In this document: positions 1 through 26,200 of the stretch, in pieces | Position numbering within the stretch: position 1 is the stretch's first letter | How the letters are laid out: each line of letters opens with the position of its first letter | Assembly: GCA_012295275.1 (NCBI GenBank) | Contig: CM022666.1 | Coordinates: 4,045,387-4,072,886, forward strand | Length of the DNA: 27,500 nucleotides | From: Chrysomallon squamiferum | Taxonomy: Eukaryota > Mollusca > Gastropoda > Neomphalida > Peltospiridae | Direction: 5' to 3' | Translations under genes and position numbers: made by a program | Notes under the pieces: generated by a model | What the model was told of the DNA's origin: nothing | Database searches by the model: none | What the model saw: only the letters and a program-made list of their open reading frames with translations

Positions 1-130
1 AAACAGTGGTACTGTGAAGAATGGATCATGCAACTTGTCATGCTCCACTCCAGCATCTTAACCACAGAGCAGCTTTTCTGAACATACAAAGTGTAAAAGT
101 GTATTAGCTATCAGCATAAAAATTTTTTCT
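1..130. other. Unassigned segment of higher complexity at left edge
   Basis: This edge segment is less AT-rich and less repetitive than what follows. Plus-strand frame 1 is open from base 1 to a TGA near base 79, and another frame is open from the ATG at 27 to about base 110. Neither translation is recognised. AATAAA-like motifs follow at about 150-172. It could be the tail of an exon or of a mobile element, or unique intron DNA. Confidence 0.2.
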
Positions 131-568
131 GTTTTGTGTATTTATAGATGAATAAATAAATTTTCAATAAATCAGTTAAACTAGTTTAGCAACACACACA
201 ATGCATTTTGATACTGGGTGTTTATTAACTTTCAAATATTTCCATTGTTATTTATGTTATTTTTATTATTATTTAGATATTTTTAACTTTTTATTTTTAG
301 TTCATTATTTTCTTTCTAAAACTTTAAAATTTGTTATTTATATTTTCAACTTATGTTGGTTTTTTCTGTTTTTTCCAGAATATATTACAGTATAAAAATA
401 TAGTTCATCCATTACTGGGACAGCTAAAGAGTACAAAAATAAACTAACTGGATAACTAAATAACACAATGGGAAAGTATCAGGTCATTGACACTAAAAAC
501 ATGTGTTTTCTGTAGTGTAATATTAATAGATATATCACAGTTTTAATATCTCTATATGTATGACAAAA

Positions 569-571
569 TTA

Positions 572-604
<33 letters not shown>
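569..604. repeat. Poly-T tract
   Basis: A T run of about 35 nt in AT-rich sequence. On the minus strand it would read as poly-A, but no retroelement body or target-site duplication was recognised next to it. Confidence 0.9.
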
Positions 605-606
<2 letters not shown>

Positions 607-2141
607 TACAGCAAAATAATTTTTTTACATGTTAAAGTGGACTGATTATAAATGATCTAAATAAATTTTCTATATTTTTGTTACTATTTTTTCTAATAAG
701 AAATTGTACTTGTAATAAAATTAATAAATAATTCAAAAAACACTTTGGTCATTTTGAAGCATTTACTGTGTTTGTTTCTTGTTGGAGACCATTTATGGCA
801 GGAACACTCAACTTTAGTTCATTTTATACAAATTATTTTTTTATTTTTATTCCAAGCAGGCAATCTTTCCTGACAATATATAGAATTGTTTTAAAATTAT
901 GTATTCAAAATTGGGATTACCAGTACATTTGTACAATATTTATATGTTTATGTGAGTATATTTACTAATGCATGTTTATGCATGGAAATATTCAACTGAA
1001 AAAAGAATGTCCTATTTACAATTTAATAGTAAACATATGTACAACTTTTTTTGTTAATATTCAGAAATCAATCAAGCATGTTTTTCATCCTCAAGCAAAA
1101 TTCGTGAATCTAGATTTTGACTCTTTGTTATATATTCGTAATAAAATGCTTAGTATATTAACAGCTGCTTATATTTTTAGGTTTCGAAATTATAATTATT
1201 TTATTTTATCTTTCTGTTTTGTGTTTTTGTTTTGTGTCTCTGAGTGTATTTTATTAATCTCAGCAATATAATAATTTAAAAATTATCTGATTTAATTGTT
1301 GCACTTTACGAATATTGGTATAAATTCATAAAAACGTTATTTTCTATCATGTTGTAACTTGAAAATTCTTCCTTTTTTTTTTTTTTTCACATTATGTAAA
1401 TTATTTAAGATGTATGTGCATGCATATGAATGCCCATGAAAATGGCCAATAAATGAAACAGATGTCATGGACATATGACTATCATATCCAAACACATCAC
1501 TAAAACAAGCAGGCTGATATTCAAATGTTATAAAATATACATCAAGTCTGTATATAATTTTTTGATGTAGAATTTTAAAAAAATAAAATAAAATAAAATA
1601 CAGAAAAATAGCTAAAATTAATCATGATATCAAACTACTGGGAACATTAACTTTTCATGAAGACTTATAAAAAAGACAAAATTACAACAAAAAAAAAAGA
1701 AAAAAAAAATTTAAAATTTAAAATAAAACAATAAATTTAAAATTTAAAACCCAGAAATTAATTTTAAACTTTTTTCAAAAAAACAATGAAACAGAAAGAG
1801 CTGAATATTTTTACATAGTTAATGGCTGATACGTGCAAATTATTTTGAATAGCTCAAATAAATTGACAGACATTATGGTATGCAAGCATGGCTGTGTTTT
1901 GTAAATAACAAATGAAACCAGATAAATCCTGTGCATGTTCAAATCCCAAATCCCATTTGAATGCAAATGAAAGAAACATTTTTGTTTTAACACTTGACTA
2001 CATTTTGCAATTACCGGTGAATGTCTTGGTTGATGAAACTAAATATTTGTGACATTAAAAGTGTTAAACAGAAACTTGGTACAAAATATCTCATGTCTTT
2101 CCAAAAATTTTTTTAGTAAAAGGTTATAAAGGTTAACTGGA

Positions 2142-2226
2142 GGATAGGATAGGATAGGATAGGATAGGATAGGATAGGGTGTAGGTGTGTGTGTGTGTGT
2201 GTGTGTGCACACATACATACATACAC
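2142..2226. repeat. Compound microsatellite (AGGAT)n-(GT)n-(ACAT)n
   Basis: About seven copies of the pentanucleotide AGGAT run directly into about a dozen GT dinucleotides, then a short ACAT run. The open frames on either strand here (CVCV..., HTHT...) are repeat artefacts. Confidence 0.9.
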
Positions 2227-2349
2227 AAAATACAACATTAAACCATGTAATGAAACAAAACTTGCAGTTCATGAAAAACATTTTTTTTTTCTTTTCCCCC
2301 CACCCCTATTTCCACATGTTGTCATCTCTGGTGACAAGAGATAAAAATG

Positions 2350-2373
2350 AAAAAAAAAAAAAAAAAAAAAAAA
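2350..2373. repeat. Poly-A tract
   Basis: An uninterrupted A run of about 24 nt, with no recognised element attached. Confidence 0.85.
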
Positions 2374-4066
2374 CAATCAGTCAATTCAGAATGTGGGTAA
2401 TACACCATATGGCATATCTACAGTTTATTGCTTTTATCAGAAATATTAATTAAAATCACGCTTCACTGATAACTTCTTATATTATGATTATTATGTTTTA
2501 TAATTGGATTTTTTGGTCAAATAGTTCTTAATGTCTAAATAAAATGTTCTGGTGTTGAGTTTGTGTATTTCTGTGTTTGTGCATGTGTGTGTGCGTGTGT
2601 TTTCTTCATAATAATTTCAAGTACCTCTTGGAATTTACTAGTAGTAATAGTAGGAGTGGCAGTGATGGCGGTAGTAGAAGTAACAGAAGCAAAATTATTT
2701 TAATATTATTATTATTATTATTATTAATGTTGTTGTTGTTGTCGTTTTTTCATCCACTTCTTTAGTTGGAAAAAATATTTTCTTTTATTATTATTATTAG
2801 AATTAAATGATTTTAAAAAAAAATATGCCTTGCCAGCTTTCGCAATGTAACAACATTTATTTTCTCTGCACATACATAAGATTTATCAGCTTTAATAAAA
2901 ACATACATCTGTCTCTCTCTTTTCACAGGTGTGAAAATGGTGCTCTAAGTACATTCAGTGAGGAAATAACTGGTATATCAAGACGTGCAACTATTTCCAC
3001 TTACAAGTTTTATGTTTAGACGTGACAAAACTGAAGTTTGTTCCCACAGGTGAGAAAAACAGTAAAAATACACAAGGAAAACTGCTTAAAATAATTTAAA
3101 AAAAAAAATGAGAGGAATAAAAAGTAAATTCAGAAACAGCAGGAGAGATAGAACGAAAAAAACAAGTCAAGAAGAAATAAAAATAAAAAATTAAGAATTA
3201 AGAAAGATGGTGATATACATGCATACACGCAACACAAACAAATACACACCTACACCAATAACTACAGAGACAATTATTGATGTGTCATTATAGACACTAA
3301 GTAACAAATACATATGCAAGAAAATAATGACAACAATAACCAATAAAGAACAAAAGTTGTATTAATAAATACTACTACTATAAATTTATAATACAATTAT
3401 AAATTACAAAGTAACAATGTGATATTTGTTACAGGGGAAAACATTTTGACTATTTTTTTTTTTAAAGTATAAATATATTTTCTAGTAATATTGCAGCAGT
3501 TTTAATTTAAAAACAAATCCTCAGTATGAAGTTACAGAATATTTTTTGTTTTATTATTTTAAGGGGGAGGTATTTTATTTTATTACTTTTTTCTAAAAAT
3601 TAAATTCATCAAAAACAGTACTTAATATAATGGCACAGTAATTTTAGTTTACAAAAATAAATATAAAAAATAATACGAAATAAATTAATTAATGATATAT
3701 TTAAAAACAAATAAAAAATGCATTATAATTGTGTACAAATTAGAAATTTAATTATAAAAGATAGATTAGTACCATATAAAACTAAAGTAGTAAAGTTAAC
3801 TAACGAATTAGACACGTTTTCTTTTTCTTTTTACACACCGGTTTGTCCTTTGTAATATATTGTATGATAACAAGTGTGAATTACATTTTTCTTTTTTCTT
3901 TTTAAGTCAAGCGTATATAATATACTAGTGTACAGCGTGCTATAAGTGTGCAGTCCTACCTAAATCCAAGGTGTTAAACGAAAATACATCGATTGAGTTA
4001 ACATTTGTAAAATTGGTCGTTTACAAATACATAAGTATTTTCAAATAATGCTGAAAAATGTCTCAC

Positions 4067-4140
4067 CAGAAGAAAATTCTTGAAAAGAAATTAGCTTTCA
4101 CTGATGGGTTTGGGTTCTGATGTCGTAGTGTTTCGTCCAT
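4067..4140 (-). CDS. First coding exon of an ABCC4/MRP4-like ABC transporter (partial)
   Basis: The minus-strand ATG at 4140-4138 opens 24 codons plus two bases (TG), followed by a GTGAGA donor. The peptide ends NPNPSVKANFFSRIFF. ABCC4/MRP4 proteins begin with a short cytosolic segment of the form xPNPxxxANxxSRxFFWWLNPLF. Both the motif and its distance from the start (24 residues to FF) match vertebrate ABCC4 without gaps. The leftover TG would be completed by G to give the expected Trp in the next exon. An in-frame TAA at 4188-4186 and no intervening ATG support this start. ABCC4-type proteins are plasma-membrane ATP-driven exporters of organic anions and cyclic nucleotides. That role is known for the family and only inferred here, because the transmembrane and ATPase domains lie outside the window. 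Other ABCC members such as CFTR share the SKLFF-type motif but lack the PNP pattern, so ABCC4-like is preferred. Confidence 0.78.
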
Positions 4141-4560
4141 AGTGCCCCGGTCGAATGTCCCTCCTATTTCATCAACATTGTCAACTTATATCCGTCTCGT
4201 TCATTTCCGTAAGGTTCCGGTTCCGAAATTCTCGGAAAAAAATCGTATGCCCAGTAACCAGACTTTAAACGATATTATATAAACAAAATGTTTAAATCAT
4301 ATTTCAAAAAAACAGAAACACAGAAAATTAATGTGTTTTACTCACATAAACCAAAATAACACTGAATACTTTTGGTAAAATATATTGTAGAAATGTTTAT
4401 TTACTCTTCGAAAAATTGTATTTTTTAAATACACATTATAAAGTCTAACATAATTATAATATTATTTTTTCTGAAAGTTACTCGGTGCGTTATCCAATCG
4501 CTTTACTCTGGGTTATTCCACAGGATGTACGAAAATAAACCGAACGTAGGCAGTACATTG
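4141..4560 (-). promoter_or_regulatory. Probable 5' leader and promoter side of the ABCC4-like gene
   Basis: Immediately upstream (minus strand) of the first exon is a patch richer in GC and CpG than its surroundings. Three TTCCG words on the plus strand (4205-4209, 4215-4219, 4221-4225) read as CGGAA on the gene strand, the core of ETS-type sites. A CCAAT word lies near 4494-4498. The transcription start is not identified, and beyond about 4250 the sequence returns to AT-rich DNA. The call rests on position and motif clustering only. Confidence 0.4.
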
Positions 4561-4587
4561 TGTTAGACGACATAATTGTTAGTTCAG

Positions 4588-4645
4588 CTATAATAATAAT
4601 AATAATAATAACAATAATAATTATAATTAATAATAATAATAATAA
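4588..4645. repeat. (AAT)n microsatellite, imperfect
   Basis: A run of AAT/TAA trinucleotides with a few interruptions in AT-rich intergenic DNA. Confidence 0.85.
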
Positions 4646-5409
4646 CATAATAAAATGAAACTGTTTAATTTAATACTGATTTAATTAACTAAATTTGTTC
4701 CTTTATATTTAAAAATAAAAATGGAATAGGAGGCTGAGTTCAGTTTTATACTGTTAATCTAATCTTGCCATTAAAAAAAAAGAAGAAGAAAAAACTGAAT
4801 TCCTGTAGACTCAAATTGCTGGAGGCTTAAATTGTCATAAATCTACTCATACTTGGAATGTTAATGTCTTCAAGGTGAGGCACACACCCCACTGATGAGA
4901 GTAGCAATATTTTGGTGAGGTATGAGAATCAATTAATTATGGCTGCTTTCGTAACTTTGAACTTTAAAATTTCTAAAGGTCTAAAGCTGCAGCTGATACA
5001 TGTACGCACGCACGCACGCACAGTCACACACTCACATATACATACTCATTCACAAACACAACGTGCATTTCATAAAAAATAAAAAATAAAAAAAATGAAA
5101 ATAAAAATTCAAGCGACGCGATACCAGAACATAAAATAATATTATCAATATCGATTTTCCGTGTATAATGGTTTTCACGAACTTATCGTTAATCTGCTAA
5201 CTTACGTTATTATTATTAGTAGTAGTGGTAGTAGTAGTAACGTTCTAATCTTATACGAAACAGGTCACAGAGAGGCAATAAAAACAAATTGTTATTTTAT
5301 GTTAACAGGAGTTGTCTCCCTTAAATAGCCACACTACAGTATTTTTTTATTCATTTATATATATCCTTATTTACTTATTTCTGTTACGTATTACCAAAAT
5401 TATTGTGAG

Positions 5410-5412
<3 letters not shown>

Positions 5413-5485
<73 letters not shown>
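5413..5485. repeat. (AT)n-(AG)n compound microsatellite
   Basis: About 14 AT dinucleotides change abruptly into about 22 AG dinucleotides. The open frame across it (IYIY...RERE) is an artefact. Confidence 0.95.
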
Positions 5486-5489
<4 letters not shown>

Positions 5490-5840
5490 CATTTATGTAC
5501 GTATGTATCTGTTTCATAATAAAAACAAATTAAATCATGCACATACATACTGTCATTATATCTGGAATGTTAATACATTTTAATTACAAACACAAATAAC
5601 TGAAAAATAATAAATTAATACAACATTACATTGAAATATTCGGTCTAACTTTTGAATCAATACCGATCTCACCCTCATAATATTATAAACTTAGCATACA
5701 GTTTTATATACACTGCCTAACAGCTTTTAAAAATGTATTTTTATTACTTGGTCATCTCATTTATTGTTAGATTTTTCCAAATATATACACATATTTACGC
5801 GATGAATTGATCAATAAAGTTATATTAACTTCCAAGCACA

Positions 5841-6071
5841 AAAGGATCTTATTAATAATAAATGACCGAAATGAAATGTCTTTGCCGTTCCCTTCGGTTA
5901 TTTAAGCATGCAAAAACATTTACCATTTGTCACGTGACTTCCATGGTAATGGGACGCCATTTCATTTCATAAATTTTTGTTGGCCCACCTAATTGTACAG
6001 GTGACTGAACGAAGAAAACACATACTACTGTCCATACAACTTATTTGATCAAAGAATGCTTAAGATCCTTT
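5841..6071. repeat. Nested inverted repeat, possible MITE-like element
   Basis: The outer arms AAAGGATCTTA (5841-5851) and TAAGATCCTTT (6061-6071) are exact reverse complements. Inside them, GAAATGAAATG (5868-5878) and CATTTCATTTC (5958-5968) form a second exact pair. Between the inner arms is the palindrome GTCACGTGAC (5929-5938), which contains a CACGTG E-box. The arms are short and not evenly spaced, and I do not see a convincing target-site duplication, so this could be a decayed foldback element or a coincidence. Confidence 0.35.
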
Positions 6072-6738
6072 GTCATAAAAGGATGGTCATATCATGTTAA
6101 CATGTATGTCGTTAATTAAAACGGTATACTAGAAAATATATGCTTAAAAAATGAATAAGAATAAGATCATATTGGTGGACAGTTATTTTATAGCTTCATT
6201 GAGCATTACCAAAAATATATCCACAAAATTATGAACCATGTATAGAAAATGACGTCTTTTCGTTGCAGTAAATATGAAAAAAGCTTAATAACTCTGAAAA
6301 TACTTTACGCAGTTATTAAGGATCTTTCTTTCTTTTTCCTTTTCTCCAACCCTCTTCCTCTTTCTTTCTTTCTTTCTGTCTGTCAGTCTGTCAGTCTTTC
6401 TGTCTCTGTTTTATGTCTCCATCTGTGTTTGTCAGTCTATCAGTCACTCATCTATACCAGCCATGTATTTCATTTTGTCTCCATCTTCCTTTGTCCTTTT
6501 CTAGTAATACCGTTACAGTTCTCAATAAACTAATTATATTACAGCTCAGGGTTTTACATAACCAGCTCATATTAATGAAGCTGACATTTGACATTTTCTC
6601 CAATAACTGGACTCGCGTCTATCAGACCGTCTTTTTTTTTTTTTATTGTATTTCAGGAATTAAGAATCAACATAATTCTGCTGGTGTTACTTAATTTTAA
6701 CGTTGTGAACAGCGATATGAAATTATTTTCATAATATA

Positions 6739-6775
6739 CAGCTTCTCGGCCTTTTGATAAGATGAAAGTGTGAAA
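6739..6775 (+). pseudogene. U2 snRNA-like fragment (5' end)
   Basis: GCTTCTCGGCCTTTTG at 6741-6756 is identical to the highly conserved 5' region of U2 spliceosomal RNA, which follows its initial AUC. The next bases (ATAAGATGAAAGTGTGAA) still resemble U2's continuation (GCUAAGAUCAAGUGUAGU) with a small gap and substitutions. The similarity then ends, so the Sm site and 3' stem-loops are missing. A retroposed or degenerate U2 pseudogene, or a SINE head derived from U2, is more likely than a working gene. Confidence 0.65.
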
Positions 6776-6824
6776 CTTTTTGAGTGATATATTGCTGAAT
6801 GATTTATCTATAAGTCCATAATGA

Positions 6825-6825
<1 letters not shown>

Positions 6826-6864
<39 letters not shown>

Positions 6865-6935
6865 TATTATTATTTTTTTTATTATTAAAATAATAATAAT
6901 AATAATATCATATTATTATTATTATAATTATTTTA
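6826..6935. repeat. Inverted (AAT)n/(ATT)n blocks able to form a hairpin
   Basis: A run of AAT units is followed by ATTATT, then AAT units again, then ATT units. The blocks are mutually complementary, so the single strand could fold into AT-only stems. It lies about 50 bp after the U2-like fragment. Confidence 0.8.
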
Positions 6936-6979
6936 ATGATGTCAAAAACATTTTAAATTTGAATTTTTCTTTTTTCAGT

Positions 6980-7131
6980 CATGATGATGACGTCAACGCC
7001 AACGACAACGACGACAACGACAACGACGACAACAGCGACAACGACGACGACGACGACGACGACAACGACGACGACGACGACAACTACAACGACGACAACG
7101 ACAACGACAACAACAATAATAATAATAATAG
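6980..7131. repeat. (GAC/AAC)n trinucleotide microsatellite
   Basis: About 50 trinucleotides, mostly GAC and AAC, starting as GATGATGAC and ending as AAT units. It gives apparent Thr-rich, Asp/Asn-rich and other open frames that are not genes. Its GC content contrasts with the AT-only repeats around it. Confidence 0.9.
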
Positions 7132-7603
7132 GAGTATTTATAATTTTATGGCAAAAAGACGACTTTGTTATATCCTGTGTACTTGGTGTTGTTTTCGTTT
7201 ATTACTAATAAAGACTGATGCCTATAACAATACATTTACAAATGTATACAAAATTAATTTATACCTTTTTTTAATTTTTTTTTTTTTTTTTTTTTTTTTA
7301 ATCAGAAACAAACTTAATTAAATCTACAAACCTTTTACTCTTTCTTTCACGTGCCTCGTAGAAATATGACCCCCATAAATATTTCTCTTTTTTTTTTCTC
7401 TCTTTTCCCCACCCCCATATTTTAAACATTACTTGAAGTTATGGATTTATTTTAAGTTAAAATTTATGTTCGTATCATCACTGATCAGCGTCAGCTGACT
7501 GAAGTCCTCGTGTTTTCAAATACCAAAGATTTTATAAACAGAAATCTGAGTGAGAGGAAGCTCAGCATCCATATTAGTTACCTGCTTTCTTTTTAATTTT
7601 TAA

Positions 7604-7840
<237 letters not shown>

Positions 7841-7910
7841 GAGCTTACATTCGTGGAATGGTCGAGCGTATAATTACGTCTTGGGAATCTAGTTTGTGTT
7901 CTTAAGAAAG

Positions 7911-8790
7911 CGTTAGAATGTTAGAATGTTAGAATGTCGCTACTGTTAGCGTTAAAATGTCGTCAGTCAGTGTTACAATGTTTGAGAACTGTTAGTCTGT
8001 TAAAGTATTGTTAGCTTGTTAATGGTAGGATGTTAATGTTAGTATGTTAGAGTATTGTTAGTTTGTTAATGGTAGGGTAGCGTTAATGTTAGTATGTTAG
8101 AGTATTGTTAGTTTGTTAATGGTAGGGTAATGTTAATGTTAGTATGTTAGAGTATTGTTAGTTTGTTAATGGTAACGTTAATGTTAGTATGTTAGAGTAT
8201 TGTTAGTTTGTTAATGGTAGGATAATGTTAATGTTAGTATGTTAGAGTATTCTCAGTCAGTGAATGGGTAATGTTACGGTTAGAAAATTGTTTGATTAAT
8301 GTTAGTGTTATTATGCTAGATACTTGTTAATTCGTTAGTGCAAGGGTAATGTTAGTGTTAGGATGCTAGATAATTATTAATTTGTTAGTGTTAGAATAAT
8401 AGTATGTTAAATTGTTAGTATTAGAGTAATGACAGAGTACTGTTAGTTTGTTAGTGTTAGAATAATAGTATGTTAAATTGTTATGTTAAAGATTTTGTTA
8501 GTGCTTGGGTAATGTTAGTGTATTAGAATTTTTTTAGTTTCTTAGTGTTAGGGTACGGTTTCTGTTAGTATGTTACAGAGTTATTCATTTGTTAGTGTCA
8601 ATGTTTTAGAATATTCTCAGTCCGTGCTAACATGTTAGTTTGTTAGTATTAGGGTAATGTTAGAATGTTAGAGTATAAAGTGTTATTAAAGTGTTGGAAT
8701 GGTTTTGAGTTTCTAGAGTTAGTCTGTTAGATTAATGTTAGTGTTGATATGTAATGATACTGCTAATGTGACTGTGACCTAGACATATTA
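7911..8790. repeat. GTTAG-rich minisatellite, unit about 50 bp, with degenerate flank
   Basis: Near-identical units begin with GTTAGT at 7991, 8038, 8088, 8138, 8183 and 8233, giving spacings of 47, 50, 50, 45 and 50. Each holds GTTAGTATGTTAGAG, then TTGTTAGTTTG, then TTAATGGTAG. Before it lies an 8-bp TTAGAATG run (about 7913-7936). After 8280 the same GTTAG, TTAGTG and TTAGAAT words continue in decayed form to about 8790. The plus strand is strikingly poor in C. No coding frame survives. Confidence 0.88.
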
Positions 8791-9232
8791 CGCGTTAAAC
8801 TGTTGGTATGTAACTTTGTTAGTGTGTAGATTCGTTGTGTGTTAATAGAAGACAGGATGTTTTATAAACACCCCAGTTATCATTTGGTTGTACAGACAGC
8901 GAAAAGTCATCTCACGGCTTACGAGATATTAACATGATGGCTTGACCGCGCTGCTATGACAATTTATTGTAGTCGGCTTCGTATTAAAATGAACTTATCG
9001 CATCTACGGTTCGAATTGTTTAAGTGTGAACAATAGTCATTCTTAACCGTCACCGTCACATAATACTATTCATGCACGTTTCTCATGGACGTAACTCAGT
9101 GTTTGCTGGTGATTTTCTGTTTACAAGATGGTCCAGGCGTTTTCCTTCGATTTGTAAACATTAATAATGTATGTCGTTTGTTTATCTTTTTGCCATTTTC
9201 GAAATACTCATTAAGTGCAAGCATTAACAGTC

Positions 9233-9235
<3 letters not shown>

Positions 9236-9304
<69 letters not shown>
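9236..9304. repeat. (CT)n microsatellite
   Basis: About 34 CT dinucleotides without interruption. The open frames through it on both strands (SLSL..., RERE...) are artefacts. Confidence 0.95.
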
Positions 9305-9307
<3 letters not shown>

Positions 9308-9546
9308 TTTACATAAACTAATAATAAACAATAAATATACAGAATTATCAAACAAAAAATACAACAGGAACAATGATAATAATGATAATAGTAAACATGA
9401 TGATTATAATAAAAATAAAAAATAAATAAAATTAAAATAAATATATATTGCAAAACTTTTAACTTATTTAATTTTTATTTGTTTTTTAAAATACTTTTTT
9501 TTTTTTTTTTCATGAAAAGTAGGTGTATCTAAGATATTTACTATTT

Positions 9547-9584
9547 ACTACTACTATTGTTATTATTAGTTATTATTATTATTA

Positions 9585-9635
<51 letters not shown>
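9547..9635. repeat. (ATT)n microsatellite
   Basis: Trinucleotide ATT/TTA repeat with early interruptions (TTAGTTATTATT), becoming uninterrupted towards its right end. It marks the left edge of the higher-complexity region ahead of the ITPR-like gene. Confidence 0.9.
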
Positions 9636-9637
<2 letters not shown>

Positions 9638-9639
9638 AA

Positions 9640-10132
9640 TAAACTGCCATGACGCGCTCTGTGCGGTTCTAAGGAAACTCTGAGGAACGACAGACAGAGA
9701 AAATTAATAAATGTTTCAACCTTCTCTTCAGACTAATCCATTTTATCCATTGTTCTCGGGCGCATTCATCACAACTACCTGTTGCTACCTGTTTAAGTGA
9801 GCCTCTTTATTAAGATCAAGTTTTGATTGGTTGTCAGGTGAATGTTTTTCTTCTGCTTGGTAAATCAAGCAGTCACGGCTGTATACAAGCAGTACGCAGG
9901 TGCACCGCAAAACTGACGTCTGCTTTTTCTCCCCCCATCCCACCCCACCACGGCATGAACCAGACGTCAGATATGAAAAAGTGACATTCGTGGATAAATT
10001 AATAATTAGTGAAGGTGCAGAATGGAGAATTAGTTGTGAATATATATATATATATATATATTTTTTAAATTAATTTGTGGTGTAAAAAAAAATGTAACTA
10101 CAATGAAAAGTTTGTTGTGATTGTTTTTAATT

Positions 10133-10163
<31 letters not shown>

Positions 10164-10175
10164 TGAAAAAGAAAA
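9640..10175 (+). promoter_or_regulatory. Probable promoter and 5' leader of the ITPR-like gene
   Basis: This stretch directly upstream of the start exon is richer in GC and CpG than its surroundings, and its left two-thirds is non-repetitive. ATTGG (9826-9830) is an inverted CCAAT word. CTGACGTCTG (9913-9922) and CAGACGTCAG (9961-9970) are exact reverse complements, each holding a TGACGTC core like a cyclic-AMP response element, separated by a C-rich patch. A short (TA)n at 10040-10060 and a poly-A at 10139-10160 lie closer to the ATG. No transcription start can be fixed, and a non-coding first exon spliced to the leader is possible. Confidence 0.45.

Positions 10176-26200
<16,025 letters not shown>

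Larger units (their letters stand above)
1..4066 (-). other. Probable intron 1 of the ABCC4-like gene (AT-rich, repeats)
   Basis: Read on the minus strand, this stretch lies downstream of the transporter's first-exon donor (GTGAGA, reverse complement of 4061-4066). I searched for the expected second exon, which should start by completing Trp25 and continue like WLNPLF, and did not see it. The stretch is mostly AT-rich unique sequence with poly-T, poly-A and short tandem repeats. Open frames at 201-395, 768-1271 and 2577-3019 have no recognisable protein character. The best unexplained piece is 2931-3049, described in the findings. Confidence 0.5.

Noticed and set aside
972-1271. 99-residue frame rich in Ile, Phe and Tyr
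   Set aside because: Composition is that of AT-rich DNA; no motif, no splice context and no similarity recognised.
6959-7321. Asp/Asn-rich and Thr-rich open frames on the plus strand
   Set aside because: Both are readings of the same GAC/AAC microsatellite, followed by AT-rich tails.
10040-10060. (TA)n read as a TATA box of the ITPR-like gene
   Set aside because: A simple dinucleotide repeat common throughout the window; without a mapped transcription start it cannot be called a core promoter element.
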